NCBI RefSeq assembly: GCF_964204865.1
Contig: NC_135263.1
Location: 4,962,501 to 5,026,500 of the forward strand
DNA from: Styela clava
Taxonomy: Eukaryota > Chordata > Ascidiacea > Stolidobranchia > Styelidae
Length of the DNA stretch: 64,000 nt
Direction of reading: 5' to 3'
Shown here piece by piece: positions 39,582 through 49,335 of the stretch; position 1 is the first letter of the stretch, and each line of letters opens with the position of its first letter. The notes under the pieces are model-generated. The model saw only the letters and a list, made by a program, of their open reading frames with translations, was not told where the DNA came from and searched no databases. Both the position numbers and the translations under genes were made by a program.

Positions 39582-41564
39582 TTAGTTGGTAAGACTTCGC
39601 CAAAATTCATGATTAGAAACCTCTTCAATGCATAGTCTATTTTCAGGCACGAAATCCAGCATTTTCATCAATAAATCCCGAGCCAACTGTGGATTGGGAC
39701 AAAGTAATTCATTCAATTCAGGCTTCACATTGTATTTTATATTCAGAACCTGTTGAAATAGGTCATCACCGAATGGATGGCTCCCATAACTTAACAGATA
39801 ATATAAAATAACAGCGAGAGAAAAAATATTTGATTTCATTGATAAAGGGGCTCGAACACTTTCTGGTGCCATAGATGTATCATCCATGGCTACAGTTCTG
39901 GCCAAACCATACAAAATAACTTTTGCACTTTCCATATCGAGAGAAAAGAAAATATTATTTAAGCTCAGATACTTGTGAATGAAGTTAGATAGATGTAAGT
40001 GTTGTAAAGCACTAACTATTTGCTTCGAAAGATTTAAAGCAAGAGGAAAATCAAAAGGTATATTAAGTTTCTTTCTTGCTTCAAAATATGTTCTCAAAGG
40101 TTGAGAATTGCATCTTTCCATTGCTAGGAACGTCCTACCCGCACCTTCAAAATTAACGTAACCACTGTAAAAGATTGAAGCAATATTAGGATGAAATGTC
40201 AGTCTCCGGAGACTGACTATATTTTCAATGTGGTCCAATTTTATGGCAAGTGGTTTCTGAGAAGAGTTGAGAACTTTCTGTTGGCCCTCATAAACTGTAT
40301 AGTATGATCCTCTTTGTATTTTTTTATCACCAAACATCCAAAAGTTTTCACCTAAATATATGTGATTTTCAGATGTTTCAGCAGCTATTTGTATCTTCTT
40401 TTTTTCTTCAAGATATTTTGCTACTCTCATCAAATTAGACAACTGCAATGGTGCCATACGCTTACTGCTTGATGTTTTCACTTTATTTTGCAATTTTGGA
40501 ATGATTTTTATCTCTGTTCTTTCATGTTCAAAATGTGCGAGCGAAAGCAAATCTTGATTGTACTTAGTGCAAGATTTTAGGTCGATTAAAAATTGTTTCG
40601 ACATGTTCTGAAATAGAATACCTTTAACATTTGATGGCACAATATATTGATGGCCAAGAACTTGATCTATTGTCGGACGATTACGGGGAACAAACTGAAG
40701 CATCCATGTTATCAAATCTTTAGCTTCCTCAGTGTTTGGGCCCAAAAGTTCAATCAAATCCATACTTTTATTATACTTCATATTATAGTTCCAGAGATCT
40801 TTTTCATTGCCAAATGGATGTTTTCCATCACTCAACAAAAAGTAAACAATCACAGCAAGTGAATAAATATCAGTTTTTTGAGATGTTGGAAAACCAGATA
40901 CAAATGATTCAGGAGGTCTGTATCCATCAGTGCCTAAACCTTTCCTGGTACTTATTGTTTGTGTTCTTGACTTAAGCACTTCGCTCAATCCAAAGTCACC
41001 AATTTTAATAACTTTATGATCAAGTGACAAAAACACATTGTCAGGTTTAAGATCTTTATGCACCACATTTTTACTATGAACATATTCCATCCCAGCAAAT
41101 AATTGCTTTACGAAACTAAAAGCAATTTCAAAGTCGAAAGAATTTCCTTCTTTCTTGCGATTTTCAACAAAGCCACGTAAATTCTCTTGGCTGCATTTAT
41201 CCATTGCAATATACATGTACTGCAAAGGTCCTTGCTGGTAAACATCGGCATGAATCACAGACACTACATGAGTGTGTGGGTTAAGCAAAAGCATTATTTT
41301 TGCCTCTTCCGCATTTTGCTCACTATAAGGGATAAATTTTATGGCAACGGACCGAGTTCCATAAGTATCGCTTGTTATTTCTCCATCGTAAACGTCACCA
41401 TGATTTGAAATCTTTTCGTCTCTAAACATGGTGATAAAATCGGACAATTTGACTCGTTCTTCTCCGCCATGCTCTTCATTATCAATATTTTTTGGCGTCT
41501 GGTCCGAAGCTGAGGAACTGTGATTCCTTACTAAACCCGAGGAACCCTCTTCTTGGTCCATCAT
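39582..41564 (-). CDS. Tandem IRE1/RNase L-like kinase plus pseudokinase, intronless
   Basis: 660 residues, complete from the first of two Met codons to a stop. Domain 1 (about 52-309) keeps VAIK Lys76, HKDLKPDN (169-176, catalytic Asp171), DFG (190-192), PPE for APE (217-219) and Asp232 of helix F; the glycine-rich loop is poor. Domain 2 (about 405-656) has AIK Lys442, but HKY in place of HRD (530-532), LYG in place of DFG (551-553) and Asn579 for the helix F Asp, so it should be catalytically dead. Both domains carry an LLS-G-HPFG segment (244-252, 591-599), and the end NHEFWRSL resembles the C-lobe end of IRE1 kinases (HPFFWSL), which places them near IRE1/RNase L. No signal peptide, transmembrane segment, ankyrin repeats or KEN nuclease domain is visible. 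The linker 310-404 is basic and Ser/Lys-rich. A MITE (41764..41951) ends about 200 bp upstream of the start. Function is unknown; domain 2 probably regulates domain 1. Confidence 0.88.
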   Translation of the reverse strand: MMDQEEGSSGLVRNHSSSASDQTPKNIDNEEHGGEERVKLSDFITMFRDEKISNHGDVYDGEITSDTYGTRSVAIKFIPYSEQNAEEAKIMLLLNPHTHVVSVIHADVYQQGPLQYMYIAMDKCSQENLRGFVENRKKEGNSFDFEIAFSFVKQLFAGMEYVHSKNVVHKDLKPDNVFLSLDHKVIKIGDFGLSEVLKSRTQTISTRKGLGTDGYRPPESFVSGFPTSQKTDIYSLAVIVYFLLSDGKHPFGNEKDLWNYNMKYNKSMDLIELLGPNTEEAKDLITWMLQFVPRNRPTIDQVLGHQYIVPSNVKGILFQNMSKQFLIDLKSCTKYNQDLLSLAHFEHERTEIKIIPKLQNKVKTSSSKRMAPLQLSNLMRVAKYLEEKKKIQIAAETSENHIYLGENFWMFGDKKIQRGSYYTVYEGQQKVLNSSQKPLAIKLDHIENIVSLRRLTFHPNIASIFYSGYVNFEGAGRTFLAMERCNSQPLRTYFEARKKLNIPFDFPLALNLSKQIVSALQHLHLSNFIHKYLSLNNIFFSLDMESAKVILYGLARTVAMDDTSMAPESVRAPLSMKSNIFSLAVILYYLLSYGSHPFGDDLFQQVLNIKYNVKPELNELLCPNPQLARDLLMKMLDFVPENRLCIEEVSNHEFWRSLTN

Positions 41565-41755
41565 GGGACAGGGGATGCACCAGAGAACCCCAAATCCCCA
41601 ATCCTTTAATCTCTCAAACCTCTAATTTCCTGGTGAAACCCAGTTTTTATGTTTACTTGTTAGCGCCACCTCGCGGTTTCAATATTAGATAAATGGGTCC
41701 AACCTATTTATTTACGGTCCAAGGCATTGTGGTGTGGGTGTACCGTAGTAGTATA

Positions 41756-41959
41756 TATTCACGGGTTCCATTACATTTGAACCCACGTACATTTGAACCC
41801 ATGACAATTGCACCTGTATGCTATTGCACCTATGGAATTTTTTTTGTTTCACGGATAGTTAAACCCATACTAACCCTAACTCATAGGTTTTAGCACCCGC
41901 ATATAGATTGAACCCGTGGATATACGCATGGGTTCAAATGTACGGTCACCATATTCACG
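41756..41959. mobile_element. MITE, family D, copy 2 (inverted)
   Basis: The element is 41764..41951, ends GGTTCCATTACATTTGAACC and tgtacggtcacca, flanked by perfect tattcacg duplications (41756..41763, 41952..41959). It is the reverse complement of 32414..32617. It lies in the presumed promoter region of the kinase gene. Confidence 0.88.
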
Positions 41960-42455
41960 GGTGTACACCTCAATGGTCCAACGTCGAGTAACTCGCGACT
42001 CTCAACGGACTGAAAATGTAAGGTAAATAGCTAATATATTTATTTGTGTTGCCCGTTTTCTTCGCACTTGCGCTTTATCCTGACAAAATTTTAAATCTCT
42101 TTTTTTAAGTGTCTATGAGTGTATTTTTTTACTTCCGCTCGCTCACTCATATTTTTTTCGAACATCTGATTCTTGTCATACTTCTGTTGTGCACCGATTT
42201 GTGTACATCTGATTGTGAGCCATATTTACCCGCTCGACCGGTTTCATTCGGTTTTTCATGCTTTGGGAATTGTCCTCTGTTGCCCTGCGCCGGCTTCTGG
42301 CTCGGTGGTTCCTATGTCCCATATTTGCTCGCTCGGCCGGTTTCATTCGGGTTTCCATGTCTTCTTCCTCTGATATTTGACATGCCGGCTCTCCTTATTG
42401 TGTAATATCCTCCCGTATTTTGGATTGTCCTCTGCTCGTCTGTAACCACGCCAAC
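41960..42455. other. Intergenic DNA with an internal duplication
   Basis: ccatatttacccgctcgaccggtttcattcggttt (42221-42255) is followed by a second copy at about 42319-42353 (ccatatttgctcgctcggcc...). The open frames here are by-products of this repeat. No gene recognised. Confidence 0.45.
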
Positions 42456-42795
42456 ATCTAACTCAGGGGTGGGCAACATACGGCCCGCGGGCCGCGTCCG
42501 GCCCGCGACGAAATTTTGACCGGCCCGCTGACTGTACATCAGTAGCCTAACATTATGATATTACATTTTTACACTTTTAGTACATTATGATAAATTCATT
42601 ATGTGTTTTTTGGTCTCTATTTTTTGTAATTTCTAAACTTTATTAAACGCTATTTATAATTTTCTTCGTTGCCATTAGCAAATATATGTGATTAAGATAT
42701 TGCATACTATTCATGCAATAATCCCGCCCACCGAGGACTTCATTTTCGCACATCTGGCCCGCCGACTAGAGAGGTTGCCCACCCCTGATCTAACT
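42456..42795. mobile_element. 324-bp hAT MITE with perfect target duplication
   Basis: The element is 42464..42787, ends CAGGGGTGGGCAAC and GTTGCCCACCCCTG with ggcccgc-rich subterminal DNA. Flanked by atctaact on both sides (42456..42463, 42788..42795). This end type is widespread in animal genomes. Confidence 0.92.
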
Positions 42796-42839
42796 GAATG
42801 GTTCCTATTCATTCTTTTTTGGCATACTCTTATTTATTA

Positions 42840-42940
42840 ATCTGCTGTCCCCCACTGGATTCGAACCTAAACTCAGACCGGACCTACTGTTTAACTTCCT
42901 CTAACGCGTGCACTGCGCCACCGCCGTCGACATGGATTCG
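42840..42940 (-). repeat. tRNA-derived SINE-like sequence
   Basis: On the minus strand a perfect B-box GGTTCGAATCC (42857..42867) is preceded by an A-box-like GGCGCAGTGCACGCG (42906..42920) at tRNA-like spacing. The stems do not pair well enough for a functional tRNA, so I call it a tRNA-derived SINE head. Confidence 0.6.
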
Positions 42941-45900
42941 CGTGCTAAGAATGGGTCTAACTCTAATAACAAGAATTATTCAGTATAGGATTGCATCATA
43001 GGCTATAACAACAGGTTTGAAGTTTGTCAGATAAAGTTGTAATTGAATCGATCTGTAACGATGGGTCGAATTGATCGCACTTTCGGGATAAAAATATCAA
43101 TCCAGATACGAACTATACGTAGACTATCCGATTTGTACTGATCTCAGTCGCAGTCATTGTCGTTGCGGGAAGTGTATTTAGATTGATTCTCTCTCGTATG
43201 ACAACTCGAGATGGGACGAGTCCGCTATTCGAGTGCTTGCCAGTGCCGGTCCGCGGTTTTTTATACCGATCTGCGAAAAATTCTGTTGCTTTGTTATTTT
43301 TCTGCATGCTTGGTTACTGTAAAGACACAGACTCGAACAATCGGTCCTAAAAATTATAAGGACATTCAGATATAATTTTTTTTACAATAATTCTAAATAC
43401 GAAATTTTAGATACGGTATAGGCTAAATACAGATAAAAATAAAGCAATACTTTGTGGCAGATAAGAAACTAAAAAGAGCGATATCGGTGATATTTCTATA
43501 TTACATTTAACTAGGACAAATTACATTCATGTATAAACTAGGCACAAATCGGTCTTGCAAACCCCCCTTAGCTGCGCCACTGATCAGACCCGCAATCGCG
43601 CATCTCCGTATCCATCCGGACGTTTTAGAAAAAAATAATGTGGTGACTGGTGATCCCTGATTTGGAGCTTCAGACTTAACTATGATATCATCGCAGGTTG
43701 TGCAGTTGTATTGTGTTGTTTGTGCAGAACCTTGCTCCAAACGAAAGGCGTGTAAATAGGTATGTATTACACATTAGTATGCCGCGGAATGATTTTGGTG
43801 TGCCGCGAAGAGGTTTCATTTTTGAATTCATTTTAAGTGATTCCAATTCCGCGAGAATTACCCCACGGCTCTTGCTAACAAACAGATACGACAAATTTGA
43901 GAGGTCGTATTTGGGTATTGTTTCAATTCTAATTTTTGCATAAGGCACACCAACATCGTTCCGTAAAATTGAAAATGTTAAACAAGGTAACAAATTATTG
44001 TGCGATATTTTTCCCAAATTTTACAAAGAATTATTATTTGACTAGCAGAATTGCCTTTATTGCAGATTTATTGAATCATTCAAAGTTTTAAACCCAAAAT
44101 AACATCCCGAATTCACTCCTTATTAGCTGTCTTTAAGATATCGCCGATATGAACGCATACTTCTAGTAATATAAACCCAAACTTAGACGTTCGCCGTTGT
44201 GTAATAATTGGTCCCTGTAAAAAAGAGGACGGGCGGAAATAGCTCACCAACATTAGAATGTCTAGCGTTCTGGATGCCTGTTGTATATATATATACTAAA
44301 AATACCCGATATTCGACAATTCGTTAAAAATATTTGAATAAGTCGATTTGATAAAAAGATTCTTTTTTACCCTCCCTTGCGATCTGTAATCACGCCAGTA
44401 ATCTGTTTGTTCGCGCTCGACTATCGCACTTTACGGAAATAATAATTTTGCAAAGCAGAAACATAATGTGTTTAAATATAGACGCCCATATTTCAATAAG
44501 AGCCTTGTTGACAAATTTCGACACTACTCTATTAATTTATTTGCCAAGTGTATGTGTTAAATACAAAACAGCAAATATATACATTTGAGTCATAAAATGG
44601 AGTACAGTAATTTCAATTTACTCAGGAACATTAATCGGTCACAGTGTGGTGTTTTATTTTTAAAAAAATTCATTGTGGGTCTTTGTAAATAATAGTCAAT
44701 CTCTTAGTTCACGAGCTCTATAACTCCAAAAGTTTGAGAACCTCTGGTAGTCGAATCCCGTATCTGTTTGAGTGTGTCTCAAAAAATGCCGTGCCACAAT
44801 TTTTACTTTGGTAAACTTGTCCAAACTGTTATGAGTTGGGATCAGTTCCGTATTATGCCCTTAGCATTTAAGACTTCGATTTTCTAAATAAGTTTCAGTA
44901 TTCACTAAGAATTGAACGCTGAGACATGATATTTTTAGAGAATAGAAAACGGTACCTACAAACCTTTAAAGAGGTTTAAAATGATAAGCAAAAATTAATT
45001 TCAACCGGGACAATATTAGCTCTGAATGATCTGGCCAACTCGATTTTTTTTCATTTCAAACAGTGAGCAACCATTGAAAATTCGCGTATGAAATTTTCTG
45101 CCCCCTTTCCCATAGTGCCCTAAGCACGTAACTGCTTTGCTTACTGGTTAATTCGGCCCGGGATAGGATATATATAGTCGTTGAGAAAATTGTTAAAATA
45201 CGCATAGGAAGTGTAATTTAGGGTTTGTTGCGGGTTTGATGGATATAACGTTGGAGTGGATATAACATGGACTTTGGCTCGGGCAAGGTCGACCTGAAGG
45301 CCCGATTCAAATCGGATCGTGGTGGGAATGGTCTGCGTATACCAGATTTCGTAATAGAAAATGAACTCGTCTCTACATTTTTATAAGCTTTTAACTAAGT
45401 ACAAAATCATAGGTGACTCAGAATAAGCACGTTGACAATTTCATGGATGTATTTTGTCATGGTTAATTAAATATATGATATAAATCCACCACGACTTACT
45501 CAAGTAAATCAGCAACCAAAATCGTCATCAGATAAAAAAAGGTTCTTTATCTCACAAAGTATTGTTTTATTTGCATTGGTAATTTGCCTGTATGTATCTG
45601 AAGTCGTCCATTTTATACGAATGTACAAAAATTGGTTTATCTGAGTGTCTCCATAACTTTGAAGTCCGTTTATGCGAGTTGGTGATGTTAGTGTGATACC
45701 GTAACCTCCAGGACACCACTCAAATTTCGAACTCGTGACATTCCAAGTTGCTATACGAGAATCAAACTACTTTTCGCAATGTTCATGGTTATGACGGAGA
45801 TTGCTACAGTCAGCGCCGGATTAACCATTAAACAATATAAGCACGTGCTTGGGGCACCAAGCAAAGAGGGGCACCACAGAAATTTTAGAGCAGAATTTTT

Positions 45901-46216
45901 TATAGTTTATCAGTGTTTATTAAAATATTACGAGTTCACCAGACGACTCAAACTTCAAATGTTCGCTTATTTTTCGTCTTCAAGTATCATATTAATCTTC
46001 TTTATTAAAAATAAACACTGAAACTTTTTTTCGGACACGTAATGGGCCTATGAGTCGTTTTCCTAAATTGTTGTTGTATTTTCTTTGTTGCTGCATTTTT
46101 GTTTTGAAAAAAATTCTTTCGTCTCCAACAATAGGACCAATGAACTATTTACACTATGTGGCGGTTCCCCGATCGCATTTCAACGATTGGTCAGCGGAGT
46201 CGGGAGTTTTTTGGTA
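42941..46216. other. Intergenic DNA of decayed repeats
   Basis: Lone hAT-like ends are visible at about 44738 (ccaaaagtttgagaacctctg) and 45812 (cagcgccggattaacc), without partners. Short TA-rich microsatellite at 44285. No gene recognised; open frames are under 110 codons and overlap on both strands. Confidence 0.45.
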
Positions 46217-46995
46217 AGGTAGACCAGGGTGGTCCAAACCCTGTCATGCTGATACATTCCGTGCGGCTCACCGAACAGTTTCAGCGTATATTTGTATCTA
46301 ATGGTGGAACATTTTAGAGTTTTTTTTTATAGCTATTCCAACTGGGGTCGGGATCCCGAGATTCAAACGCTTTGTGCCTTTATTTTAGTAAAAACACTCC
46401 TCTGTTTTTAATTAAGCGTCGGCCATGTGACAGTAGTGACGAAACGCAGAGCCGACTTAACGCCGCGCAATCCAGTTTTTTTCAGCAAGGTCCCGAAATA
46501 CCAACTTAGACGAACTGGGTTGGTATTTGACGATGGCACTAAGCTTGCTCACGCTGCAAGTTTTTAAATTACTCAATATAACAATTCGTAATAAAATGAG
46601 TGTCGCAAGAAAGGTGACATAAGGAAAAACACGGCGGAAACGTATTTCCTTGCCCACCACACAGTGTCTGGTTTGATTTCAAGTGATATCTGTCACGAAA
46701 GAATATAATTTGAAGCAACATTAAACGCGAGATGCGTAAAATACAACGGTAATTTTCGGGAATTAACTTTAAAATAACTGGAGGCTTTATATATCTACTT
46801 TAAAAGAACGTCACCCATGCAACATAATAATAGTCTGATTAGAACTGTAAACTCTCGTTGTTTATTAAATTTAAAGTAAGTAAACTCGCGATATTTCGAT
46901 TAGTTTTGGGTTTTCTCCGACTTGCGGACCGCGAGACTTCCTCAAAAGTTTTTGCGGTCCTTCAACCTAGCACCTTGAACCACCCTGAGGTAGAC
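46217..46995. mobile_element. 763-bp hAT element with perfect target duplication
   Basis: The element is 46225..46987, ends CAGGGTGGTCCAAACC and ttgaaccaccctg, flanked by aggtagac (46217..46224, 46988..46995). Same end type as 50385..50841. Non-coding. Confidence 0.88.
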
Positions 46996-47099
46996 TACTA
47001 GGTACCGGTAAAATTTCAAACTACAGTTGTGACTCGTATCCTTTGGTATTTCGATTCACGTTGAGACTGAAGGCATGCATCTTTATTGTCACACTCCCT

Positions 47100-47227
47100 C
47101 ATGATTAGAGCTCAACCGATATATCGTCCCGATATTGCGTGTTTGCCGATATACCATATCGGCAGTAAACGGCAGATTAATTGTACGCGGCTCGCCATAA
47201 GAAAAGCGTTGTTAAGCGCCACAGAAT
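47100..47227. repeat. hAT-type end with CCGATATATCG palindromes
   Basis: tagagctcaaccgatatatcg at 47105 and nested gccgatataccatatcggc resemble a common hAT terminus. It abuts the relic transposase at 47228 and is probably the same decayed element; no right end found. Confidence 0.4.
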
Positions 47228-47635
47228 ATGATTTTACAGAAGTTGTTGGAAGCATTTGAAGAGAGATTTGACTACTTACAGAAATTCGACAGTCTATTTA
47301 AAAATTTTATGTGTCCATTTGGGATTCGCGTAGGAGAGGCCCCACAATATATGCAACTTGAGTTGATCGATGTCCAGTCAAGTACGGAACTGAAACACTT
47401 GTTTCAAATAGAAAACTTCTTATTCTACAGTGAGTATATCGATGAAGATAAGATGCGTATTGCGGCGGCAATAGGAACAACATATTTGTGCGAATCTTTC
47501 TTTTCGAAATTGTAAATTATGAAGTCAAAGCATACGAGTAAGCTGACAAACGACAATTTGACAGGCCAGTTACGTTGTGCGGTATCAAAACTACCCGTTA
47601 ATATTAAACAGTTGAGCAATGACATTCAAAAGTAA
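47228..47635 (+). pseudogene. Relic C-terminus of a hAT transposase (GTF2IRD2/ZBED5-like)
   Basis: The frame reads ELIDVQSSTELKHLF...AAAIGTTYLCESFFSKL, then a TAA at 47513, and continues in the same frame MKSKHTSKLTNDNL...SKLPVNIKQL to a stop at 47633. The order (LIDLQ, FGSTYLCEqtFSkmn, KSKhRs-LTdenL) is the dimerisation end of hAT transposases domesticated as GTF2IRD2-like proteins. The TAA replaces the residue after FSKL, so the copy is dead, and the N-terminal two thirds of the protein are missing. Confidence 0.78.
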
Positions 47636-49217
47636 GTTTTGCACTAGGTGAAAGGAGAAAATTGCTGACTTTATTATTTTTCTTTCGATTTTTTATGCCA
47701 ATGTATAGTATTGCTTGAAAATTTAAGCTTAGTAAAAACGTTTGCGGCCCACAACCGATTTCACCATGTGAAAGTGACCCGCGACACTAAAAAGGGTGGA
47801 ATTAGATCACAGCCAAAAGAAGAGCAACAGAATAAAAACTAGTCGCGCAAAATCGACTGTATGAGGTGAAACCGCACAAGCGGACCAGTTGGCAATTTCA
47901 GCTCCGCAGGCTACTCAACCCGGATTCAATATGGAACGATGAACTGATTTAATAGTTAGCTCACCATTCTATTATCAAGCTTAGTTTAACAAGGACAAAA
48001 TAACATCAATTTAGATTTAAGATTTCATTCCAATAATGTCGCCTGGCACCAAATCAAACATATTCTTCCCTTTCTTCATCCAAGGATACCATATTATTCT
48101 ATTATTATTTTAATTCAATTTGGAAAATTCATAACAAAGCTTCCCTTTATAATTTATTTCTCTATTACATTGTACTTTTATGCCTTTCTTGTCCACCGAC
48201 TAAAATGCAATTTTGATAAGTTCCCTTGAAATGCTTTTACCAAGTTCTTTTAAGATAATTTTCGGCTGTATTTAGAACCAGAAAATAGAATATGAACAGA
48301 AAAACAGTACCTACGAATTTGATATATACATAACATTATCGCATTTCACCAAAGCTTGCACGGTTACATTTTTGCTAGAATAGCCATAGTGGGCTGAAGA
48401 CACTATCACCCACGAGTGCTGCATATCATATATGCGTAAGTAATCGCACTCAATACTTCAATACCTATCAAAAGGGGTGCATGCGGCACATTTTTGTTTT
48501 AGGGCCGGTATGGTCTTGTGCATACATCTCATCTTCAATATTGATAATCGTCAACTCTTTTATTTTCCTTCAACGAGACGAATAAACATACATACAAGCG
48601 GCGGAACCGGGTGGGAAGAGGAGATAGAAGAATATAGCAGAGTGAGTGAGTGATACAGAATAATTAATGAAATGATATCAGACCGCAAAAGGGAGAAATA
48701 CGAAGTCCTGGGAAACGTGAGAGAAGGCGATGTTGATAGGTGAAAACATTAAAGCGGGCAATACAGAGGAAAGGGTGAAATAAAAGAAGAAAGTGGTATA
48801 TGCTCAATATTTAAACGAACGGTCTTTGGAAAGCATAAGGAATAAAATAAATAATATTCGTTTCAAATATACAAAATTTTCAAAGGAAAATAAAGCAATG
48901 TTTTATTTTTAAAGGACTTTGCGTTAAAGACTTTTTGAGTATAGGTCGCTTGGGAATTTCCAGAGTTAATTTGCCATTTGTGTGTAAGTTAGACTTAGGA
49001 TAAGGATAGGATTTACATATTTATCCCGGGGGAGAGGAAAACCGACAACACGGCTTAACCATATGGCGAACCACGGCCTCTCGCCCGGTTAACATTCCAT
49101 GTTCGGTATGGGATTAGTTAGTTCTTTGTTTCGGAAGCATGAACTTGATGGTGGAGAAAGCCGTAACCGATCAGCGGTTACGTGAACCACCCTACGACGG
49201 CTAGGAGTCCAGCCAAT
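47636..49217. other. Intergenic DNA
   Basis: AT-rich to about 48990, with no recognised feature. From 48995 a dispersed repeat beginning ggataggatttacatattta and tcccgggggag runs to about 49217; a shorter copy of its start is at 54681-54715. Confidence 0.45.
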
Positions 49218-49335
49218 GGAGGGTATTCATTATCGCCACTGAGCGTCGCCATTTTGTTTTTATGTGGGCATGCGCGGGAGAGTACTGTCTTCTGCTTCCC
49301 CGCGACGTTGGACTGGTTTGGGCTTTTCGATTGCA

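Noticed and set aside
42109-42539. Overlapping frames of 60-98 codons on both strands
   Set aside because: They arise from a local duplication of a GC-richer phrase; no domain and no splice context.
42840-42940. tRNA gene on minus
   Set aside because: The B-box is perfect, but acceptor and T stems pair poorly and the context is repetitive, so it is listed as SINE-like.
43727-44756. Pairing of cagaaccttgctccaaac with caaaagtttgagaacctctg as one hAT element
   Set aside because: The ends are not inverses and the flanking octamers differ.
45779-46021. 80-codon plus-strand frame
   Set aside because: It runs through a lone hAT-like end (cagcgccggattaacc) and is repeat-derived.
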